NCBI RefSeq assembly: GCF_016906535.1
Contig: NC_057371.1
Location: 1,116,001-1,180,000 of the forward strand
Source: Rhizoctonia solani
Taxonomy: Eukaryota > Basidiomycota > Agaricomycetes > Cantharellales > Ceratobasidiaceae
DNA: 64,000 nt
Direction of reading: 5' to 3'
The notes beneath the pieces were generated by a model. It made no database searches. It saw nothing but the letters and a program-made list of their open reading frames with translations, and was not told the DNA's origin. The translations under genes and the position numbers were made by a program. Shown here one piece after another: positions 53,483 through 64,000 of this stretch (position 1 is the stretch's first letter; every line of letters begins with the position of its first letter).

Positions 53483-54843
53483 CTAGCATGTACCAATATC
53501 CTGTCCTATCATTACACCACCGGCATATGGTCCAAGATGGTCACTTAGTACAACTCCCTCAGTCAAGACTTGTCCCGCCGAGCAATCTGGACTCAGGTTA
53601 TCTTGTCCTGGATCTCCCATTAGATATCGAATCGTTGGATTGATTTCCCAAAACTTACCCGCACAGTTATTCCATACCCCATCGGCGTTAATATGTTCTT
53701 CACCAGTTGTGTGTCTGAAGCCAAGTAATACTGTAGTGTGAAAGTATTCAATCATGATAATATCGGACTCTCAAACAGATGGCTTACACGGGGGTAACAC
53801 TGGAACAAGATCCTGTTTGTTAGTGATACGCGTGACACTTGAAATCTAAAATCCAGCTGAGTTATCGCGATCGAAACACAGTACAATCAAACCCACCTTT
53901 TCGTTGACGAAGTCGGCAAATACATCGTTTCCCACCTATCAGCAAATCCTTCATTAGTTTGATTGTTTAACTCTGGAGGTTAGTGCTGAACTTCTGACAT
54001 ACCCTGGGTCCTCCAAATCCTGTTATGATAACATTTACTGCGCTTCCGAGCTGGATTTGTAGGTATAGACCATCCAGAACAGCCAGCGCAGCGCCCAGTG
54101 AGTGGCCGATTACCAGTATCTGTGTTGCGTTCCTCTGAGCCAACACATCTTTGACAGCGCTCAGAATGTCAGCAGCCGAGCGTGTGTGAGACGCTAAGAA
54201 GCCGGCGTGAGCTGCAGCCAAAAGCGGGCTGCCTGGGAACTGGTCGCTTGGAAGCGTAACGGGGAGGAATGTAGCATCTGTAAGAACTGCTTCTCTATGA
54301 ACACAGCAGACAGGTCAATTGACGCAACAGCTGAGAGGCGAAAGCGCATACATCTTGGTAAGGTCTGTCCCTTGACGTCCAACGATAACTGAGTTGTGAG
54401 ACGGCCACCAGCCCACATACCCTATATAAGCATAAGTGAACACATATTTCATTATATAGCTCATGACCTACAGTACTGAACCTCACTTCCATCTCCGCCG
54501 CCTTTGTACATCTGGAAATCTTTAATTGGGTCGGCCTGACATGACTCTGGGAAAATAAGCGATTGATTAATGTATGGAGTCTAGCCTCTTAGCACTAGAC
54601 AACTATAAGCTACTTACTGCACTGCCAACTGTCTCGCGATTCCGGACTACAGTATGCAGCGGCTGCGAACAATCCATACGGGATGGAACCGTCGACTTCC
54701 GCCGAACTAAGTGGGGTAACCGATTCAACCGCTAGCTGTTTTGCATCTTCAATCACAGACTCAGGAGGAGCAGTGTTGTTGGTGGGTGCAGCAACGACGA
54801 TGAGAGGAAGAGCTAGAGCGAAGGCTGGCAAGAGAAACAGCAT
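53483..54843 (-). CDS. Secreted class 3 lipase, copy 2 of 4
   Basis: The ATG at 54843 opens a signal peptide (MLFLLPAFALALPLIVVAA). A pro-like segment follows (NNTAPPESVIEDAKQLAVES), then the shared block TPLSSAEVDGSIPYGLFAAA and AYCSPESRDSWQC. Further exons carry the GWWPSHNSVIVGRQGTD type and a helical stretch (FLASHTRSAADILSAVKDVL). The nucleophile elbow is QILVIGHSLGAALAVLDGLY. FGGPRV, the Asp segment RITNKQDLVPVLPP and the His segment LLGFRHTTGEEHINADGVWN follow. The tail is DNLSPDCSAGQVLTEGVVLS to GPYAGGVMIGQDIGTC, with TAG at 53483-53485. The triad Ser-Asp-His is complete. It is closest to copy 3, with near-identical DNA in two patches. Confidence 0.93.
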
Positions 54844-55625
54844 GGCTAAGAGAGTGGGGTGAGGGTGTGTGTATTGAATACTATACATAAATCGAATGGA
54901 GTTATATAGCCTCCAATTTTGTGATTGTCTCATCTATATTTCATAAAATTTGTGGTCTAGTAGCTCACCAAAGGTTCCCACAGGAGTTCGCGTAAGTGTT
55001 TAGTATTGGCTATTATTGGCTCTGGCGGTTCAGGCAACCGTTAATCTGCTCGAAACCCTGCAAGAGTAAAAGAGGACTGCGTCCTTCCACTTCTAATTCG
55101 ATATACTTGTACCTTTATAGTTATTGACTACGTTACTTCATAAACAACTTAACCTTGATGTAGTTAGACACATGTTCTTACATTTCAAATATATCAACTT
55201 CCAAGGAGCCCATGTCCGCCAGTTGTAGTATGACTCCTTGGGGAGTTTGTGTTCAGAATCGCTTCAAATTATCCGAATCATTATTTCCAACTTTTCCTTA
55301 CCGGCGTAATGCTTTTAGTACATATCTTCCAAAGATAGGCAGCTTGTCTAGCCCAGCACATCCAAGGTACAAGATCAATCAGCATACATACCGGATGACC
55401 TTGACGATTAGGTGGCCCCGGTTTTATCGTTACATGTCAAGTTCTTTTGAGGGTTATTCCACCAGACTGGCTTTATAAATGGGATCATGCTTCTTCGCCA
55501 CCTTTAAAATAACGAGATAGAACAACTTTTTGCCTAGATCTGGATCTAGGAGGGCCAGTGAAAACATTTTAAAGCCATGATAAACGGTTTCTATTATTAT
55601 TCTGAGCTCAGTAGTAAGAGGATGT
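54844..55625. other. Spacer between lipase copies 2 and 3, 0.78 kb
   Basis: This is the promoter side of copy 2 and the 3' side of copy 3. Just upstream of both ATGs (copies 2 and 3) a GCTAAGAG-type stretch is conserved, so the duplicated unit reaches a little upstream of the start. No gene is seen. Confidence 0.45.
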
Positions 55626-56972
55626 CTAGCACCCGGTCTGTCCAATGACCACACCACCAGCGTATGGCCCAAGATGGTCTTCTAATTTGACCCCCTTGGT
55701 CAGAACCTCTCCCGCTGAGCAATTTGGACTCAAGTTATCTTGCCCTGAATTCTTTCTGTTAGATATGCAATCAGCTTAACTCATTAATCTGAGCTTACCC
55801 GCACAGCTGTTCCACACCCCATCTATATTGATGTGCTTTTCGCCAGTCGTATGTTTGAAGCCGAGTAGCACTACAAACACCAAATCACTTAGTCACCATA
55901 TCAAACTCTCTAACACGTTGCTCACATGGAGGTAATACTGGGACAATATCCCGCTTGTTAGTGATGCGTATAACATCGGAAACCTATATTTTATTTGAGA
56001 CAATAACTAAAAATAGAAAGCTGCCGAATTTACCTTGGCGTTGACGAAATCAGCGAAGACGTCGTTTCCCACCTAGTAATAAGTTACACCGTCAGTTCAA
56101 GTCTGGGCATAAATATGTGCATTTTAGCGTACCCTAGGCCCACCCAGCCCTCTTATTGAAACTTGTACTTTGCTTCCTAGCTGTAGTTGCAAATACAGGC
56201 CATCTAGGGTTACCAGAGCGGCGCCCAAAGATTGACCAACTACCAGTATCTTTGTGGTGTTCCTCTGAGCCAACACATCTTTGACAGCGCTCAGGATATC
56301 GGCAGCCGAGCGTGTGTGAGACGCTAAGAAGCCGACGTGAGCTGTAGCTAAAAGCGGGCGACCTGGGAATTGGGCGCTTGAGAGCCCAACAGGGAGGAAT
56401 GCAGCATCTGTAAGAATTGCTTCTCTAGGAGCGCAGCAGACAGGTCAATTGACGCAACAGTTGAAAGGCGAAAACACATACATCTTGTCCGTATCCGTCC
56501 CTTGGCGCCCAACAACGACTGAATTCTGGGATGGCCACCATCCCACATACCCTAGGCAATCATGAGCGAGTGTGAAATTCATTATAGATAAATGAGATTT
56601 ACAATATTGTACAACGCCTCCATCACCACCACTCTTATATACTTGAAAGTCTTTGATCGAGTCGGCTTGACATGATTCTAATGAAAATGGTGGGTTAAAA
56701 ACAAATCCTTGATTCTCATGGCGTTACACTGTTTGACGTTACGCACTACACTGCCAATTATTGCGCGTCTCAGGGGGACAGTACGCAGCGGCTGAAAACC
56801 ACCCATATGGTACGTAGCTATCGACTTCCGCTGAACTAAGCGGAGAGACTGACCCAACCTTGAGCTGCTTTGCATCTTCAATCACAGACTCGGGGGGAGC
56901 AGTAGTGTTGGTAGGTGCAGCAATGGCGCTGAGAGGAAGAGCTAGAGCGAAGGCTGACAGGAGGAACCGCAT
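55626..56972 (-). CDS. Secreted class 3 lipase, copy 3 of 4, with GQSLG instead of GHSLG
   Basis: The ATG at 56972 opens a signal peptide (MRFLLSAFALALPLSAIAA), then TNTTAPPESVIEDAKQLKVG and the block VSPLSSAEVDSYVPYGWFSA with AYCPPETRNNWQC. Further exons give GWWPSQNSVVVGRQGTD, then FLASHTRSAADILSAVKDVL. The nucleophile elbow reads KILVVGQSLGAALVTLDGLY. The Ser is kept, but the His before it, present in copies 1, 2 and 4, is Gln. The Asp segment is RITNKRDIVPVLPP and the His segment is GFKHTTGEKHINIDGVWNSC. The tail runs from QDNLSPNCSAGEVL to GPYAGGVVIGQTGC, with TAG at 55626-55628. No frame break was seen, so the gene looks expressed rather than dead. The family's elbow His is not itself part of the triad. 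Confidence 0.9.
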
Positions 56973-58603
56973 GGCTAAGAGGGCGGGGGCTGTATTGGGT
57001 AGCTTACTTTACATCGCTGCATTTGCACAGAGTTATATAGCTCTCGAATTTTGTGATGCTCTCGTTCGTGTTTCGTAAATTTCAACATCTGACCGCCCAC
57101 TGAAGGGTTCCTGCTGTGTCGCGTAAGTACTCGGCATTCTTGGTATTAGCATCAACGGCTTAGCCAATTAGTTGTTCTACTGTTGGAAGCTTAGAATCCG
57201 CCAGGCGTAGGAAAACTGTGTTATTCTCCTTGGGGAGAAACCCAATTAGGCATTCTCGCATCTTGAGCAGTCATATGATTCCATCAAGCCCTTTGATCTC
57301 GGTATTGGTGAACGAAACTAGGGTTCGGCGCATTGATCATGGAATTCCCTCGGCGTTGATCTAGGGGCTTTTTGAGACTGCATACTTCAATGTGGTTGAT
57401 TCGGAATCGAATGGCCGAGAGGGCACAATGAGTAGCCGGAGAGTACATACGAATCATAAAGTCTCAAAAGTGACGAAGCATCAGCATGAAAAGGCGGCCG
57501 TCCTGGTGCTCCGTCCCCATTTCATTTATTGACATATTCATTTGGCATAGCATATTCTAATGTTATGTATTTCGGCTTCCAATAAATCCACGCCCAAAAG
57601 TTCAAGGAGCATCGCCAGCCTGGGGACACCTAAACCTGAGTTCTGAGAATTCCTATAACAACCCGTATGCTGACAGGTGCACTAGAGTTTACCGCAATTC
57701 GCTTCAAATACGACAATCTGCCTTTCCCTTGTTCGCACGTGCGAATGACTTAAAATGGCGCCAGTTGATAACTCCCGGTTGACCACCCAACAATGGCTGC
57801 GATACCCGTGTAACTGTGCCAAATTCTTCCATCAGTTTTGAACACGAACCGAGCTAGAAGCCAGTGATCTAACTCGGTGCTCTGTGTTAGCCTTTCCGAT
57901 AAAAACGCTGGCCAGTGGGCTTTGGGGGACGAACCAAAGACTGTCCGAGGGATCAAGGGGCGATCCCGGATGATCTTGATGATCAGATTAGCTATAGCAT
58001 TGTCACTGTACACACTCCGGTAATAAAATCTTTCCAATGCTATCTCGGATAGTCGCCTAATAAATGTTCCATTAAGCGGATGGATGTGATCAGTATTTTG
58101 GGGCTTGTGATGGCGGTTTCTCAGAGCCAATAACTCAAGATTGATACTTGATACAAATTACCTTCCGTGGCAAGGACTAGATCTTTGTAATATCGTAATC
58201 AGTGTGTCACACAAGTTTCTAACTACCTAAATTTAGTCTCATGTACCAGTCATAGGAATTATCACTCACGAAACAGATATCAAACTCTTGCCAATTGGTT
58301 CGAATAGCCAAACGTTCGAAATAGCGAAGACTCCAATCTCAAGACAAAATCCGACATGTTGACAATGGTAATCAAGCACTTGTTTCGAAGAAACGAATGA
58401 CCGAGTGCTTGGTCAGGTTATATCTAGTTTACAACATAATGCAGTGCTAGGAATCGGGGCCCTTTGGGTATAGTTTGTCGCACATACATTTACAATACAT
58501 TGATATTAGTCACAACAAAGCACTCTACTATCAGCTATCACGCAGTGATTTTCTACGTTTGAATTGATTAATTCGGTTCAGCGTAGAAATCGTACAGAGT
58601 TCG
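56973..58603. other. Spacer between lipase copies 3 and 4, 1.63 kb
   Basis: This holds the promoter of copy 3 at its left end and the 3' side of copy 4 at its right end. A minus-strand open stretch at 57750-58130 is described separately. The remainder has short frames and no repeat or RNA gene that I can see. Confidence 0.45.
57750..58130 (-). pseudogene. Orphan open stretch, possible exon or gene remnant
   Basis: An uninterrupted minus-strand frame of about 126 codons reads like real protein (LSEIALERFYYRSVYSDNAI, ANLIIKIIRDRPLIPRTVFG, STELDHWLLARFVFKTDGRI). It has no ATG. A possible upstream exon with a splice junction near 58140-58170 (YYKDLVLATE) would extend it. I recognise no family. 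It may be the last exon of an unannotated gene or a decaying fragment left among the lipase copies. Confidence 0.3.
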
Positions 58604-60017
58604 CTAGACGAAATAGCAATCCTTTAGATCAGGCACATAAAAGCCCCCGGCATAAGGGCCAAGGTGGTCGGTTAGCACAATCCCCTGTTTCAACAGCTGA
58701 CCAGTGGAACAATTCACATCCAAGTTATCTTGACCTGCATCCGTGCAAGATGGAGTCAGTGGTTATAGGTGCACTATACAACATAGGCATACCTGAGCAG
58801 GCGTTCCATTCGCCTTTCCTGTTAATATGCTTTTCTCCGATGTTATGCTTGAACCCCAAGATCACTATCGTTCTAGGTCAGGGACAGTGAAGTTTGGGTA
58901 TATATAATAATGCTTACGAGGTGGTAAACCGGGAACTAGGTCGCCTTTGTTGGTGATTCTCACGAGATTTGGAACCTGTCGGGTTGGTTAAGGTTATACG
59001 GGGAGCTGAAACACTGCCGAATCAAGCACCTTTTGATCCACAAACTTCGCGAATGCATCATTTCCAACCTTTAAACGTTATCAGTCAGTAATGAAATCAA
59101 TTTTGTTTAAATGTCATTCTTACCCTTGGCTGCCCAATTGTCCTGGTGATGATTTCAATGTTTGATGGGAGGTTCAATCTCAAATACAGTCCATCCAATA
59201 AGGCCAGCGCCCCGCCAAGGGAGTGGCCAACAGTAACAACTTTCGTTGCCCCGCGTTCTGCGATAACCTTTTTAACAGTACTAAGGACAACAGCCGCGGT
59301 ACGCTCGTGTGCTTCTTGGAACCCAAAATGAACCCGAGCTGAAGATGGGGTACCTGGGAATAGTTTGGAATTCACTGGGACTGGAAGGAGTGCCAAATCC
59401 GTAAGGACGGCAATGCTTTGAGTCCGAATCCGGTGAGGGAGAACTTATTCAGGATCATGTCTCTTATCCCACATTTGACCCATACTGACATTTGGTTGAA
59501 TTGCGTGCCTTGATGTCCCACAACGACCGAGTTCCCAGATGGCCACCAGCCAACATACCCTGGAACAAACGTATTGTGTGAATAGGTCTAAAGGTTGGGC
59601 AGAGATAATTGCGACAGAACTACTTACAATACTGAACCAGATTACCGTCTCCTCCACTCGCATACACAATAAAATCTTTTACTGGCTGCGCTTGACAGAA
59701 CCCTGCAAGTGTTTAACATGTAAGATAAGGCTAATCCGACCAGCTGATTCGAACCCACTACAACTCCATTTGGCTTGCGCATCGGGAGGACAGTACGCTG
59801 CGGCGGAGAAGTACTCGTACGGGATATAGCTACTAGCCTCAGCCGCGCTAATCGGGCTGGTGCTCTGCGCTTTGAGGGACGCAGTGTCTACGTCAAGCGG
59901 TACGGGCGGGATAGTAACATTCTCTGGGACGGTTAAAATGGGCTCCGCTGTAGCTGGTGCTGCGAGTGCTTGTGTCGAAAGAGATATAAAGATAGTAAAT
60001 AAGAGTTTGAGATACAT
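58604..60017 (-). CDS. Secreted class 3 lipase, copy 4 of 4 (most diverged)
   Basis: The ATG at 60017 opens a signal peptide (MYLKLLFTIFISLSTQALA), then a longer pro-like segment (VPENVTIPPVPLDVDTASLK) and the shared block TSPISAAEASSYIPYEYFSA with AYCPPDAQAKWSC. Next come GGDGNLVQY, GWWPSGNSVVVGHQGTQFNQ and VHFGFQEAHERTAAVVLSTV. The elbow is KVVTVGHSLGGALALLDGLY. TIGQPRV, the Asp segment LVRITNKGDLVPGLPP and the His segment LGFKHNIGEKHINRKGEWNA follow. The tail is DNLDVNCSTGQLLKQGIVLT to GPYAGGFYVPDLKDCYFV, with TAG at 58604-58606. The triad is complete. The sequence differs most from the other three, so it is probably the oldest branch in the array. Confidence 0.92.
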
Positions 60018-61801
60018 GGTCGAAGGGAGCGATGGGGTTCAAAAGGGTGAATGAATGTTCGCACTGATGAAGGCGGCGATAGGGATGCCCCGGACTGAGA
60101 GGTGTAGCTTTATATGCGTGAAAGAGGTCATATAATGAGACGCCCATGATGCCGAGAGAGATGGCAAGATGTTCAATAGGCCTCGAAAATTGGCGCATGA
60201 CCAGCACAAGCCTATCTCAGTACAGGAGCGGTAAACCCTGGGCCAACTGTTATTAGGCCGATAGATCACATGTCGGCAGTTACATTCCGAGATTCAAAAC
60301 ACGCCAGAAGTAGTCATCAATGACTGGATGAGTTTTATCCGCAACTATTGGATCCTTTCTCAGCTTCGCGAACTATTTAGTAGATGAAAACGAAGCAGTC
60401 GGAACAGCGATTCAAAAACAAATTGTTATAATTTTGTTATGGTAGTCTATATCCGAAGCTTTCGCTAACAACTTGACCTAGCGACAACCGACAACCCAAA
60501 AAAAACCAAAAGCACCTACTCAATTAAGCCCGTTCGGTGCCTAACACTCACGCAATTCTTCTGATCGCAAGAATTCTCAACGAGCACGTGCGCCGAGATA
60601 ACCAGCGAATGCATTGTGGGAATGATGTTCTCTGCATGCCCCATGTGCGAATAAATGTCTTGGTTAGTCTTGTCTCGAGTTTGCCAAGACTTGATACTGT
60701 TCGTGTATGGCAATTATGAGATGATTTGACGATTTGATGATACCGACCGATGCCGTTTGAATGTTCAGTACACCTGACGAAAGGGGTTTAGCTGATTGTC
60801 CCGTAATAAAGATACTCCGGTTCAGTAAAGATAGCTATGATAGTTCCATAGTCTGGGAGTTGAGTACAAGGTTTATAATATGATAGTTGATCGATATTCT
60901 TTGTGTCCACGGTCGACGACCGAGAGGGCTGATGATAGTTATAATTGACCAGCGCTCGACTCTATCGTGATCAAGGGGATGACAAGCCGCCCAGCTGCAT
61001 TGAGCCAAGTCAAGTACTTGGATAGTATACAACATATAGCTTATCCCGAGGATGTATTCAACTTACTAAGAGGCAGGTATATGTGATCGGAAATAATAAA
61101 CCAGAATTCCTACCTCCGCCACAATTCCGATACAGAATACAGTTTGCCTAATATGTATACCGATACTGAAATATCTAGGACCTTCGATCATTTGATCGAT
61201 TTCTGCCCATCTTGTCGATCTCAATTTCTCGTTGCTACCTCTTGAAACAATTTACCCAAAATGGATCGGCGTTCGAGATTCATCAGTACTCCCACAACCA
61301 TCTTCAATCCCAGAAGCTAACAACGTCAATTGGTTAGCTTATTCTGTACATTCGCCTCAGCCACCATATCCTAAGCCGTACCGAGGTCTGTGTTAGAAAC
61401 CCCGAGGTGTATATTAGTCCATTGTTGATTCGCCAATTGAATGGTTGGAGTATTGTGCATTAGAAGCGGACAAAATGGACTTTACCTTTTGGATTTCGGT
61501 TGATTCGTTCCTGGATGATATCACGCACGTGGGCCTGGGCAATGCAATGACATTCGAAAAGACTCTAACCGAAAACGAACGGATGCCCCTATTACAATGC
61601 GCAGGAAGCTATAAGTTTGCTCACTGAGGGTGACGACTAGGCAGCATTAATACAAGGCATGCACCAGAATACAGAAAAAGTAATATGGGCGTGAGAGTGG
61701 TAACTGGAAGAGAAGAGGCTGGGTATAGCCGATTTTAGAAGAAAAGATAGGGAAAGGAGTGTATGGGATCTGATATCATCAGCATGCGGCCGGACCGGAA
61801 C
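60018..61801. other. Non-coding stretch, 1.78 kb
   Basis: This region lies upstream of lipase copy 4, between it and the 3' end of the next minus-strand gene. The copy 4 promoter should lie in the first few hundred bases. No reading frame has both a start and protein-like text. No repeat or RNA gene is seen. Confidence 0.5.
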
Positions 61802-62799
61802 CTAGCGCTGGGCTAAAATTCGGCTCGAAACGACAGTTCCGTCGACAGCCGAGAGCCTACGTTCCCAGTTTAGTCTCCTTGATGTCACCAATGACATATA
61901 TTACTCACCATCTCTCCGGAACACGAGTGCCCGACGCCAGGACGTCGGAAACCGACGCAGAGCGAGGGCGAGGATATTGGTGAAGATGGTCCATTGTAAG
62001 CGAAGAACTGGCAAGCGGGGCACGATGTCCATCAGCCCGAGGGAGAAAACGCGCATGTCCCGGAAGTCGACGTGCCGGAGACCCTCTGGTTTCTATCGGA
62101 GGTAAGACCCGAGTTGGGTAATGTGTGCGTTCTCGCTCGCGCGGTCCGCCCGAATAGTTCTGGTAATAATTAAACAAGTGTTCCTCATCGTCGCGCTGTT
62201 GAGATGCTTCTGAAACTTCAGCTGGGGGGCGTTCAGTGAGCTCGCCGGTTGTAATCGAGTTACGGAGAGGCGAACTTGGTCGAGGAAGCGCCAACGGACG
62301 GCTCTCTGTGAGATCAGAGTGGGGTACTTCTATGCGGACGAAATCCTCGAAGTCATTGGAGCTCGAGCCAGTCGATGGAGGCAGTACGACATCTGGAGCC
62401 GAGGGTGGAGCAAGGTTGAGGCGGGGCATACGTCGTAGAGTTGGATATTCTTCGTCGTCGGTGGCAGCGGAAGATGAGGACTCTGAGAGCTCTGATATGA
62501 CATCGGCGTCATCCGGGTGAGGAGGACGGCCGTCTCTGTCAAGAAAGGCCTCGTAGACCATCATATGGCCACTAAGAACCTCCGCCTCGGGATCGAAAGA
62601 CTGATCTGAGGGGCAGTAAGCCTCTGGCTAGTTGGGCGACACACATCGATATCTGTGTGCCTCAAACTAACATACCGGCCCAAGTAGGAAATGTTTGAAC
62701 CTCGCAAACTGGCTCCGCGGCCTTTTGGTATTTGGGAGCAGACGAAAAGTGCAGGCGGCCCATGATTTTCAAAAAGATATCTGCGGCATCATTGAGGCT
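61802..62799 (-). CDS. Unrecognised Ser/Pro-rich protein (5' exons unresolved)
   Basis: I do not recognise a family. Three exons join in phase. The first is 62676-62799 (SLNDAADIFLKIMGRLHFSS, APKYQKAAEPVCEVQTFPTW). The second runs from 62605 to about 61909 (DQSFDPEAEVLSGHMMVYEA, FLDRDGRPPHPDDADVISEL, then a Ser/Glu-rich and Pro/Arg-rich disordered part). A short last exon, about 61802-61856 (LSAVDGTVVSSRILAQR), is reached by a 52-nt intron with strong donor GTGAGT and a CTAAAC branch point. Without that intron the frame would stop at 61905. The gene must begin further right. A candidate coding piece (YPQVARLLKDGSGAGEVTG) lies near 62990-63060, but the joining exon is unclear. The text suggests a largely disordered cytosolic or nuclear protein. 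Confidence 0.5.
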
Positions 62800-63480
62800 C
62801 TGAAACAAGGCGCAGTCATGCCTATCCAGTACTCACTTTACTGTGTTTTACAAGTGATCTTAAAAAATACACAATACAAAGAGTCAGAAACCACGAAAAG
62901 GGATGGGGATGATGTGGAGTGCTACGGTATGTTGGTCGGAGTGATGCCGGTTGGATATAAGCATACGCGCCGCTCATCTGAGTTTTTTCACTTTAGGGCC
63001 GGTCACTTCTCCAGCTCCGGAGCCGTCCTTCAGAAGTCTAGCCACTTGGGGGTAATTGCATAATGCCCATCAACACGCCCAACTCTCCAACGTGCACAAT
63101 CCTAAAAACTCGTGCGAGTGTAAATCGATATAAATGGATTAAAAAATGATTATTATCATCCTGGCGGTTCTATTTGGGGATGCGTGACCCTGTACTTGGT
63201 GAACCTATCCGAATTGGCACCCGAGAAGGCGCTTGTTTTTCTATTCAATCAAAACTTGGCCGCGCATGCTGTCAAAGGAAGTTATGGGCACCCCACCACG
63301 CCTACCACCATCTTGAAGCTCAGACCTCGGAGTGCGTACGCGTACAAGCGAAAGGATTTTCCTGGTTCTAGAACAACCCCGAACTTGCCGACCAGCGCTA
63401 GCGTGGACTTTTTATTTGTCTAACTGGGTCTAATTGATTAACTCCCTGGTCCTCATCTGAAAACCAAGCGCTACACCGAT

Positions 63481-64000
63481 ATGTCGACCCATGACATCAC
63501 TATTGACGATGGCTGCCCACTCATAACGTATTCCGGTGACTGGAACGACTCAACCAACGAAGACATTATCGACCAATACTGGCTGAATACTTATCATTCA
63601 ACATCCGAACCTGGTGCTAGCGCTTCGTTCAAATTTACTGGGACTGCTGTTTATCTGTATGGGTATGTACATCTTGCCAGTTTGTATTATATTATCTCCT
63701 ACTGAATCAACCACCGCAGCTCAAAGCGTCCCAGTCATGTTCGTCCTTGAGATTCAACTAAGCCAAACACTGACACCCAGTTTTATTCGAACAGGGTTCC
63801 TACGAAGTCGACATAGACGGCGTTTCAATAGGCCAATTTGATGGCTCTAGCAGGTCTATAGAAAGTCTGGCACTTCTAGCCAAAGCTGAAGGGCTAACTT
63901 GGGGAGAACATATTGTACGTCGTACTCGGACTAGCTTTATCGCTTGATGCTTGACAGTTTGTAGGTCACAATCACCAATACAGGCACAAACGGGGCGTTT
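63481..64000 (+). CDS. Jelly-roll-like basidiomycete surface protein, N-terminal part (truncated by window edge)
   Basis: The ATG at 63481 opens MSTHDITIDDGCPLITYSGD, then WNDSTNEDIIDQYWLNTYHS, TSEPGASASFKFTGTAVYLY, and after short introns GSKRPSHGSYEVDIDGVSIG, LALLAKAEGLTWGEHI and VTITNTGTNGAF. This is the beta-sandwich ectodomain text shared by a large Agaricomycete family. Members typically carry one membrane segment and a Ser-rich cytoplasmic tail after it, which would lie beyond the window. There is no classic signal peptide at the start. The role is unknown, and carbohydrate binding or sensing at the cell surface is a guess from the fold. Introns are seen after TAVYLYG, after KRPSH and after WGEHI. 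Confidence 0.75.

Noticed and set aside
59735..59775. tRNA B-box-like GGTTCGAATC on the minus strand
   Set aside because: It lies at an intron/exon border of lipase copy 4, and no A-box or acceptor stem can be formed around it.
51202..60017. The lipase array as a biosynthetic or defence cluster
   Set aside because: No transporter, oxidase, synthase or regulator is interspersed. It is simply repeated copies of one hydrolase.
61445..61627. Plus-strand frame of 60 codons
   Set aside because: No ATG at its start, no homology-like text, isolated in non-coding DNA.
62236..62520. Antisense frame over the Ser/Pro-rich minus-strand gene
   Set aside because: A shadow of biased Ser/Glu codons. The minus-strand frame has consistent splice joins on both sides.

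Overview
The window is nuclear DNA from a filamentous basidiomycete. The genes carry many short introns of about 45-60 nt with GT-AG ends and CTRAY-like branch points. Homologues of standard fungal housekeeping genes sit beside families typical of Agaricomycetes: F-box-like proteins with an alpha-helical lead, a jelly-roll-like surface protein at the right edge, and multiplied secreted class 3 lipases. The style fits Rhizoctonia/Ceratobasidiaceae, but the sequence alone does not fix the species.

Layout. 1-449: end of a DED1-type RNA helicase. 1.1-7.6 kb: a GID/CTLH ubiquitin ligase subunit, a GATA factor and an unnamed nuclear-looking protein, all on the minus strand. 8.3-13.2 kb (plus): a ubiquitin-like/WLM metalloprotease, ribosome biogenesis factor RPF1 and a p24 cargo receptor. 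13.4-19.6 kb (minus): an F-box-like protein and a BRPF/NTO1 chromatin reader. 19.9-23.9 kb (plus): a RING protein and an unrecognised five-exon gene. 24.1-32.6 kb is a dense block of mostly divergent pairs: TBCB/DNAJB12-like, COX9/CDC55 and MRPL21/ATP1. 33.2-43.8 kb: a DOA4/USP8-type deubiquitinase divergent from an FBXO9-like F-box gene, then SNF1 kinase. 46.5-50.4 kb: an ENA-type cation P-ATPase. 51.2-60.0 kb: four tandem secreted class 3 lipases on the minus strand. 61.8-64 kb: an unnamed minus-strand gene and the start of a plus-strand jelly-roll-like protein gene.

How it fits together. Most of the window is core eukaryotic housekeeping with no operon logic. Several neighbours share short divergent promoters, two of them joining genes of one process: mitochondrial MRPL21/ATP1, and ubiquitin-pathway DOA4-like/FBXO9-like. 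The lipase array is the only clearly accessory, recently expanded block.

Sequence quality. At least six conserved genes (RPF1, NTO1, the DNAJ gene, ATP1, the deubiquitinase and the P-ATPase) carry reading-frame breaks. Nearly all are explained by one missing base, often in a short homopolymer. I read these as consensus errors rather than pseudogenes, and they will break automatic gene models. I found no CRISPR array, transposon, rRNA or convincing tRNA, and no clearly new multi-gene system.
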